From contig BFEA01000101.1 in NCBI GenBank assembly GCA_003427395.1, positions 1,589,994 through 1,648,476 on the forward strand: a stretch of 58,483 nucleotides of DNA, read 5' to 3'. This stretch comes from Chara braunii (lineage: Eukaryota; Streptophyta; Charophyceae; Charales; Characeae). A program made the translations under genes and the position numbers. The notes under the pieces were generated by a model. The model ran no database searches, was not told where the DNA came from, and was given only the letters and a program-made list of their open reading frames with translations. Positions 20,205 to 30,826 of this stretch are shown in pieces. Position 1 is the first letter of the stretch, and each line of letters opens with the position of its first letter.

Positions 20205-22341
20205 TTGAGGAGGGAAAGATTTTACGAAGACGAAAGTGTGGAGATAGACGACTTCCTAACACCTTTGACCAGAACCCTATCCATGGATCAGAGGGATCAA
20301 CTTGAGTTGCCTTTAACAAAAGAGGAAGTATGGACTGCGCTGATGCTCATGGAGGAGGAAAAAACTTCCGACATTGATGGATCACCAAAGGAACTTTGGG
20401 AATCAATTTGGGACTTTATCTCCCAAGACCTCATGGACTTCTATCAAGCAGTATGAGAGTCAGGTGAGATGGGGGAGGTTGTGGGTCAAGGTGTCTTGAC
20501 ACTATTATATAAGAAAGGAGATAAATGTAATATTAGAAATTATCGCCCCATTACATTGCTAATAGTAGTTTATCTCTAAGGTCCTTACTAATCGCCTGAA
20601 TAAGTATATTGCAGATATCATTCATCCCTCCCAAACTGGGTTCACCCAAGGAAGGAATATTTAGGACAATATTTTACTCATTAATGAACTCATCAAGCTC
20701 TCCCGTCAGTCTAAGCATAACGCTACGTTTATTTTCATGGATTTTGAGAAAGCCTATGACCATGTTGATTGTTTTTTTTTGGATAAGTGTTTAGAAAAAT
20801 TCAACTGTGGGCCACACTTCAGAAGATGGATTAGAATTCTGCATAGAAACGCCACAACAATGGTTATGGTTAATGGCAATGTGGCACCTCCCATTGTACT
20901 TCAGAGATCAGTAAGACAGGGGGACCCAATTGCTCCCCTCCTCTTTGTGATCATTATGGAAGCTCTTGCAACTAACTTAAGACATCACAAAGACATAAGT
21001 CGTATTCAAATCTCGTCTATCCCAGAGGAAGTTATCCCAGTCTGCTCTCTCTTTGCAGATGATCTCTCTCTGATGGTTGATGCATCACAAGAGAATTTGA
21101 ATGCAATCAAGAGAATTATGGACATCTTTTGCAAACTTTCTGATATGAAAGTAAACTGGGGTAATAAAACATTGGGATGGTGGATTCATTACCAAGGAGG
21201 AAGACCCCCCGAACAACCTTGCATTAAATGGATAGAATCAGATATTCCCATTAGAATTCTGGGAGTTTCCCTATCAGCTACAGGTAAGCCAACAACCAAC
21301 AATATTGACATTTTGCAACAAGCTCAGTCAAAACTAGGCTCGTGGAAAGATAAACATACATTCATATTTGGACAATCCCTGGTAATTAATAATGTGGTCT
21401 TAGCTTCCATTTGGTATAAATCGACGATATGGGCCTTAGATAAAGTCACCCTCAAGATATTTGAATGTCAACTAGCAGCTTTCTTGTGGCGCGGGAACCA
21501 TGAGCGGGAAAATGTTATTAGCAGAGTCGCTTGGTTATCAATAATCCAACCTAAATGTAAGGGTGGCCTTGGGATCATTGACCCTCAAATCCAAGCTATA
21601 GCTCTGTCCTTACAATGGATTAAACGTCTCGTACTTAACCCCATCACTCCTTGGAATCTACTAGCCAGTGAGCAGATTAGGAGGTTAGCACCTCCTACAC
21701 CAGATGTGATAGATCCACTTATGTGGATCGAGAATCGCTCTTGGTCTCTCCCAAGGGGGTCTCCAATGGATCTTCACCATGAGGATCTCTCAGATAGACA
21801 AGCAGCCAGGAGTGACATCTGCAGGGATCCCTTTTAGATCACATTGGTGAAAAAATGGAGGAAACTGCCCCTACCGGATGAAGTACCCCCAAAGAGATGG
21901 GAGGAGGTATGCTAACAACCCTTATTTAACAATATGTTTATCAGAGATTCTCATGGGTGTGTTCTTCACTGTATGGATGCCCCCGGGAAAGGATGGATCA
22001 AGAGAGGAATTATACGTACTAAGGACTTATGGAACCACGCAATTAAAGATTGGTTCTCAGCCTCTGATCTCCAAGATCGCCTGCGCTATTGTCATCATCA
22101 AAGTTCTGCTCTAGAGCAAATAATTGATATAATCCCCCTGGATTGGGTTAGGATTCTGAGAAAAGGGCCTAAGCTTCTCCTGGGGGACTGGGTGGCAATC
22201 CGTAATCATAAAGGGATCGTGGGGAATATAATTGAGACTCTTAATTCAGGGGATATCCTCATATCTAGCTCAGAAATACAAGAGGATGGATTTCTTAATT
22301 CCAAGGTACAAGATGAAACTAGGTGGTGTAAGGCTGACTAA
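20205..22341 (+). pseudogene. LINE ORF2 reverse transcriptase (broken)
   Basis: Translation recovers the RT core on the plus strand. It reads KKGDKCNIRNYRPITLL near 20512, then after a frameshift KVLTNRLNKYIADIIHPSQ, and FMDFEKAYDHVD (motif A) at 20737. SVRQGDPIAPLLF (motif B) lies near 20910 and FADD (catalytic motif C, usual form F/YxDD) at 21052-21063. An in-frame TAG lies at 20662-20664. The long open stretch 20737-21837 covers the fingers, palm and thumb. The frame breaks again after 21837 and resumes at 21934-22341. Family knowledge: this enzyme copies LINE RNA into DNA at a nicked target. Here it cannot be made intact. Confidence 0.9.
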
Positions 22342-23370
22342 CTTTTCCGTATTAGAGTGTTAAAAGTTAATGAGAAATGACTTTCCTTCAAGCCAGACAC
22401 ACCAATCTCTCATCTTCCATTCCATCCGCAGAATTGGACCTGGTCATGCCCAGGTAATCAGGGGAGTTCACACTCTAGATCCTTACACACCCTATCTATT
22501 AAATCCACCTACAGAATGCTCCGCCCCAGGATTAAATTAAAAGACCGCATTGAAAATCGTTGGATGAAGAATCTTAACATAGGCAAAGATGAATTGAGAA
22601 GGATCCAATGGTTTCAAACTTGTAAATCTAAACCAGAAATGGCAAATTGTTCACCGATGCCTTCCAACAAATGACTGGATCATTGACAGAACCTCATCAG
22701 AACAAAAAGGTATCGCTCAACCCTGGTGCAAGTTTTGTAGATCTGCATTCCCATCCAAGCTCATACCTGAGACAATTGAGCACATTGTTCTCAATGCCCA
22801 GGGTCGGTCTGGCTTTGGCGGTGGTGGGATAGGATTTGGAACCAATTGGGCACCACACTCCCCTGGCCCTGGGAATGGAAAGCCCTTCTCCTGGAAGATT
22901 GGCACCCGGAGCAAGTCCATGACTTCACAATTAATCTGTTCACAATCGGTAGAAGAGCAATTACTTGGGCAATCTGGTTAAGAAGATGTACCTATGAAAT
23001 GGAAGGCACTCACCTGGATGGCCCAGAATTCACGGAAAGTATTAAACTACATGTTCAAACAGATCTAACTATTAAATGGGAAAATGTAAAAGAAAAATTC
23101 CACTATCTATCATTACAAATTGAGATCTGGTATCATATTAAACAATTCAATAGAAGCTGGCCTGGGGGGGACCAGGGAGGGAGGTTGGGGCAGGCGGTGT
23201 GGGAAGGAGCACATGAGGATTCACAAGGGTGTTTCCAAAGGAATTATGGATTGGTCTTCAATGATTGGAGTGCTGTTGATTCTGCTATACCTTTAAGACC
23301 TTTATCTGATTTCCCAGATCCCTTTCCCCTACCAGGATCTTGTCTGGTTCCCTCTTCGTGGTACGGGTAA
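22342..23370 (+). pseudogene. LINE ORF2 C-terminal part with zf-RVT remnant
   Basis: Frame fragments give NRWMKNLNIGKDELRRIQW near 22555 and then a broken zf-RVT region with CKFCRSAFP near 22732. The open frame 22846-23370 follows and contains AITWAIWLRRCTYEMEG. The same arrangement (a cysteine pair, a conserved EH.V, then W.IW.xRC) is seen in the minus-strand LINE pieces at 25.7-28.5 kb. Several frameshifts separate the parts. Confidence 0.75.
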
Positions 23371-23718
23371 AGATAGAGAATGTCCCTCCTGTTTCAAAAT
23401 GACATAATGGTATGATTCTGTGCTTGATTCTCAAGATTTTTATGGCGCCCTGGTTGGGCGAAGAGGCACATATTCCTAAGGGACGCTGGGACCGGTTCCC
23501 AGCATGTTTTCTCTGGTTACTCCGAGTAGACTGTGAGGACCCCGGCCTCAATTTTCTCAAATATTACAAAGTTAAAAAAAAAAGAAGGAAAAAAAAAAGT
23601 GTTTTGAACTGTTTTCCACATTTCATGTGCTTTCTGCTGACAATGAATTGGTTAAAAAAAAAAAAAAGACAGTGTGCGCTCACTTTTTCCAAGAAATGCG
23701 AACGATGAAAAACGTAAA

Positions 23719-24030
23719 GGTGCCTGACTGCTGTCATTATTGGCTGACATCTGGTGCCTGACCGCTGTCATTATTTTCTGACACCTGGTGCCTGACTGCT
23801 GTCATTATTGTCTGACATCTGGTGCCTGACTGCTGTCATTATTGTCTGACATCTTGTGACTTCCACAATCTTCATTTCCCATGCCTGACTACTGTGAAAA
23901 TTGACTGACGGCTTGTACGCTGCGGGATCTTCGTTCCCCTTTGCTGCCAAATTGGACGGAAAAAGTGAAGCTGCCTGACTGCTGTCATCATTGTCTGACA
24001 GCTCCTAATTTCTGGGAAATGTGTTTCCCT
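23719..24030 (+). repeat. 34-bp tandem repeat with degenerate outliers
   Basis: Four near-identical units start GGTGCCTGACTGCTGTCATT at 23719, 23753, 23787 and 23821. Two diverged units with the same core lie near 23882 and 23970, spaced by a CTTCGTTCCCCTTTGCTG-type phrase that is itself repeated. Confidence 0.85.
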
Positions 24031-24117
24031 TTGCTGGCAGTCTGATCTGGCCTGGGATGTGGATGCCGCCCCTCAAGGTATCTAGGCCGAAAAGGAGGCA
24101 CATTCGTCCCCTAAATA

Positions 24118-24645
24118 GGGCCTCACCACACCACTGTCGAAATGGATGACAGGAAACACTTTAGGCGGTTGTCAGAAAAAAGGGTTCAACGCCTCCTACC
24201 AGAGAGGTTGGTTGCATCCTCAGCCTGCAACTTCAACATATTCGACAGTCGCCCGCCTCCCTATCCAGTTTATTTCAGGTTGTATAAGGGACGCTGGACC
24301 CGCTTTCCAGCAGGTGATGCTCCCCACCAATAGATGGAGCCACTCCCCAGATGCTAGTGGTGTCTGCTCTTATCAGCGCCACTAGCACTGGAGGGGGTTT
24401 GAAAAAAAAAAAGAAAAAAAAAAAAGGTTCACCTTCACATTTTCTGAGTGCGCCTGAGGTTGGGATGGACTAATGCTTGTCCTATCCTCAGGTGGGTTCA
24501 TCATTTCTGAACTTGCATTCGTGAGCTCGCCGGTTCAACAGTTTTGTGCGGCGAAGAGGGGGTAACCTGTCGAAAGGGCGGCAGTCAAATTTCTGTTGAC
24601 AGCAGTCGAAAGTTTGAGGCTTTGGACAGTGGTGTGACGAGCCCC
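24118..24645. mobile_element. MITE, family A, copy 3, split by a SINE
   Basis: The ends GGGCCTCACCACACCACTGTC (written here with its first base at 24118) and GGACAGTGGTGTGACGAGCC form the family A inverted repeat. The interior matches copy 1 (AGCCTGC.AC and GGGGGTAACCTGTCGAAAGG). A SINE-like unit sits inside at 24288-24425. Confidence 0.7.
24288..24425 (+). mobile_element. SINE-like retroposon, three-hairpin family, copy 2
   Basis: GGGACGCTGGACCCGCTTTC, ACCAATAGATGGAGCC and CTGCTCTTATCAGCGCCAC match copy 1, and it ends in an A-rich tail. AGGTT occurs on both flanks, but this is too short to call as a target duplication. It is nested in MITE family A copy 3, so it inserted later. Confidence 0.75.
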
Positions 24646-24930
24646 ATATTTGCTAAGGCCGTGTGTCTGAGACCTCTGCAAATGGTCTGACGGCTGTAGA
24701 GGGCAAGGTCCCATGATGAGCCTGTTATATTGTCTTTTAAATTCTAATGGCACAACTGGTTTCTTTTGTTCTTTCGAAACTTGAACAAAAATCAGACATA
24801 AAAAAAAGATACTTCACAAAAAAAAAAAGAAAAAAGAAAAAAACTTTAAAAAAGATTATTCATTTTGAGGGTTTTTTCTCTCCCTTTTCCGGCTGTTGCA
24901 CTGCTGAGCTAGCTCAACTCAAGAGTGCAG

Positions 24931-25413
24931 GTGGGACCTGGGGCCAAGGGGCTCGTTCGACACTCCTCGGGCATGTAAAGTCCCCGAGGAATTGTTCGTT
25001 CCACCTATCCTCGGGCATGCAGTCAGAAAAAAAAAAGTGAAAACACTCCGAAGGAAATTCCTTGGGCTCCGAGGATTCCCCAGCCATTTCTTCCTTTTGC
25101 CCAAGGGACCTCATGAGGTCCTTGGGCAAAAGGAATCTGCGTTTCACGGAGAGGAGCGGGCACATGGGTAGAGAGACGTTACAACCGAGAATCTGGATCG
25201 TGGCGGCACCCTATTGGCTGAGGCCTCAAACACATTTGATTTTTTTTGTTTCTTTTCTTTTTTCTTGTTTGACATCGTTCGAAGGAAATGTCCTCGGGCG
25301 ACGTCCCCGAGGACAGGTGGAAGGATGGCGGGAATTTCCTTGAAAACCCCCAAGGAAACTTCCTTCGGCCCCGAGGACGCCCCAAGGAGTGTCGAACGAG
25401 CCCCCAAGTCCCA
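24931..25413. mobile_element. MITE, family F (large inverted repeats)
   Basis: GGGGCTCGTTCGACACTCCT near 24950 is matched in reverse by AGGAGTGTCGAACGAGCCCC near 25386, and both sides carry a GTGGGAC phrase. Several CCTCGGGG and CCCCGAGG blocks inside add further self-complementarity. It has no ORF. Confidence 0.7.
25093..25133. other. 41-base near-perfect palindrome
   Basis: CCTTTTGCCCAAGG pairs with CCTTGGGCAAAAGG around an ACCTCATGAGGT centre, with one bulged base. It lies inside MITE family F and is probably the centre of an older foldback. Confidence 0.7.
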
Positions 25414-25562
25414 CTAGCCGCATTCAGTTTCCTCAACGTCTGAATCTGGATATGTTTGTGGAGATGTGCGGTTGAGGAAACTCAATGCAATTTCTGCATA
25501 TTGCGACAAAGCACGTCCACATTCGGGCGTTGAGGAAACTCAACGCTGCTAGTGGGACTTGG
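25404..25562. mobile_element. MITE, family G, overlapping the end of family F
   Basis: CCAAGTCCCACTAGC pairs with GCTAGTGGGACTTGG, and just inside AGTTTCCTCAACG pairs with CGTTGAGGAAACT. The imperfect inverted repeat is about 40 bases. The left end is shared with the right end of family F. Confidence 0.7.
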
Positions 25563-25718
25563 CCCCTGGCCGGTACTCGGTATTCCTGCAGTGGAAGGGC
25601 AGTTAGATTGTAAAATGGGGGAAAGGAAGGAGGCTCAGCGCCATAGTTTGAGAGGAATCATACAGATTCCGACAACCTGTAATATGGGTATAGCGATAAG
25701 TTATATTTGCGTAGCGTC

Positions 25719-26410
25719 CTACAGACACATGCTGGTTTGTCTGAACGGACAACCGTCATGCCGTTGAGCTCCACCCTGTCTGTAGCGCAGTCCCGGTGGC
25801 CCATGACCATTCGCAGGTGGGACCAATCCCTGTGTATGGCTATTCGCAAGGGCCAGTGCCACTCCCGCTACATGGTACGGGTGCTGTTGCTCTATGCAGC
25901 GTTCACTTGTGGCACCATTACCTAGCGGACTGCCTCGACCGCAGGTGCACCTTGGAAACACTCTGCAAGCACCATCATCGCCTAGCCAATTGCAGTCCTC
26001 TGTGCAATATGGTTTTCGTCTCCGCCCATACCTTCTCTCTTGGGTTGGAACGATGGTTCTGTAGCATCTCTCTTTCCAAATGATCCATAACGTCACTTTC
26101 CTGATCAGGCCGAACCACAACCTTTCTGTCTTCTGGAGCTGGTCAGAAATGTTAGTCCAGAGGAGAAGTTGGATGGGATGCTCGGGGAAAGGGAGAGGGA
26201 AAAGGGAGTCCCAAAGGGCTGAGGCCCGTGCCCAGTAATCCGCCGCCTCGCTACACTGGATTAGGCAGTGTACTACATCTTCCTGAGCCCCTTCTGTACA
26301 GACTGTGCATAGGTCCGAACTGGTGGGATCGTTTTTGTGGCGTCTTATGTGCAGCCATTGATTCACAGGCAATGCCGCGTATGTGATAAGCCACTGAAGG
26401 CTTCTGATTT
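25719..26410 (-). pseudogene. LINE ORF2 C-terminal fragment (zf-RVT), minus strand
   Basis: The frame has LPVNQWLHIRRHKND, then LCTVC, HCLIQC and a W-rich tail with VTLWIIWKERC. This is the zf-RVT type C-terminal zinc region of plant LINEs. The upstream RT is missing: at about 26408-26430 the coding sequence stops at a T-rich (A-rich on the minus strand) tract. The lower-numbered part of the frame reads unlike its relatives and may be 3' untranslated sequence. Confidence 0.75.
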
Positions 26411-26789
26411 TTTTTATTTTTTTTTTTAAACAGGATCTTATGGCCCTGGCTCCATTTCCATTCTGGGGAGCATCAGTCCGGTTCCTATTCCACCGGCAAG
26501 TCAGAATAAATTATTACATCATGAAGACACACACACGCTTCCTTCCGTGTGGCCAAAGGACCCCTGACCAGCATTGATTACTCCAGTAACGTGGAGGATT
26601 GACTGTCAGCTTGCCTTGCTTCTCACTTTCCTCTCAGATCTATTGCGGCAGTCTGTCAAATAAGACATGAATAAAAATAAAGGCCCTGGGAGCTACCCCT
26701 GTTACCGCTTTTGCCCAAAAGCCTGAACCCCTTATATGAGCCTCATGAAGACCCTGGTATTCTGACCTCTGTTTACCTTGTCTCTGTCT
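26411..26789. other. No gene recognised
   Basis: A T-rich tract is followed by unique-looking sequence. Nothing coding is supported on either strand. Confidence 0.35.
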
Positions 26790-26810
26790 AAACCCTAAAC
26801 CCTAAACCCT
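26790..26810 (+). repeat. Interstitial telomere repeat, 3 units
   Basis: Three exact AAACCCT units, the same unit and strand as at 3049 and 4558. It lies at the 3' side of a LINE fragment. Confidence 0.85.
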
Positions 26811-26884
26811 CAACTGTAATTCTGTGGAGATGAAAGCATCCTCAGTCTTCCTTTCCTCTGGGCGAGGGAGTCCTTTCCCCTTTT

Positions 26885-27420
26885 GGATGTCGCTTTATCC
26901 CTTATTCCAGTACTCTTGCCGTGTTATATTCATCCGTAGGCTTTTCGAGAAGTAAATAGTCCACCCGTAGTTGTCCGCTGTTGGTAGCTCCTTTCTGATA
27001 AAGAGTTGTGCCGCTCTTTTCCCTCCGATATAATCTTCTCGTATTTCTGCCTTCTTGCTGTTTATCGACCCAATGTTGTCCAAGCTCCGTCTCCCCCTCT
27101 TTTGCTGCTCCTCTTCTTCTGACCTTGTTTGCTTGGGTTTCCGCTATATGCAGTGAATCTCGGCCTGTATCATTGATTGGAATCCGCCCAAAACTTTCCC
27201 CCATGGGTTGGACCGCCCTTCAGTTGTTCTGCTGTCCCTCTCTTTCCATATGACCCGTCACGTCACCTTCCCGGTGAGACCGAACCAGATAGTTTCTGCC
27301 TTTCGAGACAGATCAGAACTGTTAGTCTAGAGGAGAAGCTGGATGGGATGCTCAGGAAAGGGGGATGGGAAGATTGAAATCCAAATCGCCGAGGCTCTCG
27401 CTTAGTATTCTGTCGTATCC
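26885..27420 (-). pseudogene. Second LINE ORF2 C-terminal fragment, minus strand
   Basis: The minus-strand translation gives FPEHPIQLLL, then IWFGLTGKV and WKER, closely matching the fragment at 25719-26410, with stops in between. It then continues with an Arg/Glu-rich tail (26902-27204). It is truncated at the 5' side near 27420. Confidence 0.7.
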
Positions 27421-27671
27421 TTAAGGTTGGAGGCAGTGGGGGGGTGTTGGGTCGATGTGGGGGAGGGTCCAGGTGTGGGGGTATATGTCCTGCTCCATAG
27501 TAGTCAAGACAATTGAGCCCCAGAAGTGGGAGGGACTGGCGATAGGGGTATCCTAGTAGTCTGCTGTTTTAGTTGACAGCATCTTACATTTCGCTGTTTG
27601 AGTAATGCTGAGCCTCTGGCGGGTTAGAGGGCTCGAAGGGTGAGTGTGTGTTGGGGGGATCTCCCTTACCT

Positions 27672-28882
27672 CTAGTCCCAATTCACGAAACGTAAGCTAC
27701 CCCCTTCTAATTTTGCAATTCTATCTCCAAAAAGCCAAGTTTTTTTGAATCTTTTCCGACTTAACTCCCTCTTGTCTGATTGTATTGTCTTCTGCTGTTC
27801 TTTTTGCTCTCTGGACCAGCGGGCTTCCGTTTGTATTATTATTTTTATTTCTGTCCATCTCTCTTCTATGTTTGGTAATTGACCTTCTATGGTACCTTTA
27901 CACCTTGCCCTCCAAATTACCCACAGCGCTGCTCTCCTCCATAAATCAGCCACGACAGTTGTTTCTTCATCTATGTCCACATTTTCTAGTCTACCCGCTA
28001 GGAGGTACAGCGGGCTGCTGGGAAAGTCGTGTCCCGTTAGTTTACCCCAGAGACTCCTAGTTCTACTCCACACTTCTTGTGCTTGGTGGCAGGATGTTAA
28101 ACAATGGACCAGAGATTCCTCAACGCTGTCATTGCACACCTTGCACAGTGAACTTTGCTGTTGGGAGTCCTCGTGTTTCCTCCTTTTGGCCAGCCATTGA
28201 TTGACTGGCACTGCCCAGTAGAGTACAAGCCACTGCAGACTTCTGATTCTTACCGGTCTTATGTTTGTGTACTGGCTCCATGGGATTTTATTAGCCCATC
28301 CTGCGCTTTCGCTGAGGTTCTTTTTCCATTTTTCCGAGATTACTGGCTGAGAATCCTTTGTACGATTGCCTAGTTTGTAGCCTGTTTTAACTTCATATTC
28401 ATATATTGGCATGAGCTTTTTGGCTCCCCCCGAGTTACTAGGCACCATCCAACCCCATTCCGCCGGGTCCACCTCTAGGTCCTTAATGTCCAGATCTGGC
28501 CTGAATAGCCTAACTCTTTTTTTGGATCTGGTTGGATGGATGGGTTCTGTTTATGGCGGATCTTGGGTCTGCATGATCGTACTCTTTTGAGAGTAGTGAG
28601 ATTTTGTGTTGACCTTGGCTCTATTATCCTAACTGGTTTTACCCAAGATTTGTGCACTTCCTCCAACTCATAAACGGCGAACTCGGCCTTACCTTCTTCT
28701 GTGTCCGACACTTGGATCAGCTTTCAGGCAACGGTTGGGTGGTTTGGCTCTCTTCTTGTGGTCCAGTCCCCCACTGACCACTTGGATTTGCTCTTCACAA
28801 GGAGTACCCATTTCAGAGGGACACTTTCTAGCAGTTTGTCTAGCTGTTCTTTTAGATTGTGAACCCCTTTGAGTTTGGATCT
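27672..28882 (-). pseudogene. LINE 2 ORF2, C-terminal third (zf-RVT), left of the gypsy insertion
   Basis: This is the continuation of LINE 2 ORF2 from 42114. From the junction the frame reads RSKLKGVHNLKEQLDKLL, then SKSKWSVGDW, and after frameshifts runs to an open 266-codon stretch (28472-27672). That stretch has WAVPVNQWLAKRRKHED, LCKVC, HCLTSC and ALWVIWRARC, the zf-RVT type zinc region. The start given for the open stretch is only its first Met; the true protein starts at the ORF2 Met at 45261. The bases from 27421 to 27671 are probably LINE 3' UTR. Confidence 0.85.
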
Positions 28883-28887
28883 GAGGT
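28883..28887 (+). repeat. Target duplication, left copy (GAGGT)
   Basis: GAGG(T) lies here and directly after the other end of the element at 42114-42118. Whether it is 4 or 5 bases is ambiguous because the fifth base is also the first base of the LTR. Confidence 0.8.
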
Positions 28888-29096
28888 GTGACGCCCAAAC
28901 TTCACGCCCGGCGCGACTTCCTGATCGGAGTGGGATGGGGGCCCGGAAGTGCGAAAAAGGGGGTGTGCCAAGGATTTTAGGAAAGTGGGGGTGGAGTCCC
29001 AGGTCGAAACTGAGATCTCTTGTGGCAAGTTTTAGGGACAATGGTGCAAATGGTGCGCACGGATCGTATCTGGCGTCTCAGCCTTCGGGGAAGGGG

Positions 29097-29662
29097 CTAT
29101 GGCCTTTGCCAATGGGGTCGCGGCGGTTGGTCCCTTGTCCGGTGCATTGACGGGACACCGGGGCGGTCGTGCTGCTGTCGGCGCCGCTCGTAACAAGCTT
29201 CGGAATCCGACGGGGCGGGCCGTAAGCGGAGGTTGTGCAACCGCTGCTCAACTTCGGTTCGAGTTCGGCGGATAAATCCCGAAGCTTGGCGTGTCTGGTA
29301 CTGCTGGCAATCCTCGCACGGTGGGCTGAGCCAGTAGCGAGCTATGGAATTCCACGGTACCACTGTGAGCTGGTGATATGAGAGGAGGAGGTGAAAGGGA
29401 GGGAAACTGGTAGTGATAACGACGAAGCCCGCGGATATGTAGTATTGAGTGTTGTATCTGGGTAGTCTGGTCCCCTAGGGTCGCGGGTTATAGCCCAGTG
29501 GAAATCCCCCGCGCACAGTCGGTCGTTTTCTGTCAGACAGGGGAATTCCGGGTTTCTTAAGTTTCACCGTCGTCTGAGTTGTTCGCCTTCCCAGTACTCG
29601 CGGTACTCCGGATCCCTCAGTCTTTCACGATCGGTGATCCAAAAGGGACTTTCCTTGGCCAT
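29097..29662 (-). pseudogene. LTR-encoded conserved protein, 3' LTR copy
   Basis: The frame starts at ATG 29660-29662 with MAKESPFWITDRER. It meets a TGA at about 29565 and a 4-base indel compared with the 5' LTR near 29455. After that the C-terminal half is open: VVPWNSIARYW, PPCEDC, ASGFIRRTR, LRLRP..SDSE and an HRTRDQ tail ending at 29097. The 5' LTR copy is open where this one is broken and broken where this one is open, so both come from one longer ancestral frame of nearly 200 codons. The family is unknown to me. Confidence 0.6.
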
Positions 29663-30282
29663 ATCTGGTTAATGAATTTGATTTCCCGCATCTTTTCGAT
29701 AAATTCGGGGTCGGCTCATGCAGACGCGCGTGTACGCCACGACTTGGATCTTCGAGATCGCGGTCGTACGTGAGCGTGCGCCCGAGCGGCGGTGAATCAG
29801 GCTCGGGTTTCCTGTGTCGCGATAATGATCGTATCCTACATGCAACTATCCTACTCATGCTAGGTAGAGTGAGATCCAGATGTTTCATCCATATCCATAC
29901 CATTCACGTGAGAAAAAGGAGAGAAAAGAGAAAAAGCGGGAGGGGGGGGGATGACAATTAATATCTCACAGCGTTCTTGGCGGTTTTATGACGATCAAGG
30001 ACTAACAAAAAAAAAAACAGACATCCATGGCGGGTGCTTTCAATCAGATGCAGATGGAGGATAGAATTAGACAAGCATCGCAAAACAAAATCGGGAATCC
30101 GAAAATATCATTAATGAAGAAGAGTTCACACCCATTCATGCATTCATACGAGGCAAAAGTAGCAAAGAAAATTCGAGACGATTTACAAGGAAAGGTTAAA
30201 AAGGCCGCGACAGAAATCAGCCATAGCAGAAGCCAAAATTACACAGACGAGCAAAAGAAAGAACCTTATCCCGCATTCACAA

Positions 30283-30285
<3 letters not shown>

Positions 30286-30363
<78 letters not shown>
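30286..30363 (+). repeat. CT microsatellite in the 3' LTR
   Basis: About 39 CT units. The 5' LTR has only about 8 units at the same place, the solo LTR has a long GA tract there, and the old LTR has 7 GA units. The tract is therefore an ancestral LTR feature that changes length. Confidence 0.9.
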
Positions 30364-30365
<2 letters not shown>

Positions 30366-30635
30366 TCCACACTCCCGATGCGGGCAGTCCGTCGCCTCGC
30401 ATCAACACAGAGTTGTCACCCCGTTTGGTTCGAGCATGCGAGCTAGGTTCGCCTGTGCGCCACGGTCCGTCGCGACCCCGCACGTCAACCCCGCATACCC
30501 GACACCAGCTCGTCGGATCGCCCAACTCTCGCACTCACTCACCTTCCAAAAGTTGGTTGTTAGTTGACCCTCACTGATCGCGCTAACCTCGAAATTCTTA
30601 AAGAGCAAACTAATGGCGCTTGCGGAATTTATAGT

Positions 30636-30826
30636 GTGCACGCTTGCGTGAAGGATACGGGATTAGACCCAAGTGGTGAAAAGGAGACGAGAGGAAGTGC
30701 CTACGTCTGCATGTCTGGGCCGCGGCACGGNGTGCACGCTTGCGTGAAGGATACGGGATTAGACCCAAGTGGTGAAAAGGAGACGAGAGGAAGTGCCTAC
30801 GTCTGCATGTCTGGGCCGCGGCACGG
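30636..30826 (+). repeat. 95-base direct duplication across a single N
   Basis: GTGCACGCTTGCGTGAAGG to GCCGCGGCACGG occurs twice without change, separated by N at 30731. An identical repeat abutting an N fits a scaffold join with overlapping ends better than a biological duplication. Confidence 0.75.

Larger units (their letters stand above)
20200..23600 (+). mobile_element. LINE 1: 5'-truncated LINE, plus strand
   Basis: The region keeps, in order, the N-terminal linker of a LINE ORF2, the reverse transcriptase, a zf-RVT-like region and the C-terminal tail. It ends in A-rich sequence near 23570-23600. No endonuclease is seen upstream, so the copy is 5'-truncated, as is typical after target-primed insertion. 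A hairpin GCTGGGACCGGTTCCCAGC lies near 23487, just before the tail. Confidence 0.85.

Noticed and set aside
23719-23854. Possible CRISPR array
   Set aside because: The repeats are head to tail without unique spacers, in a eukaryotic context.
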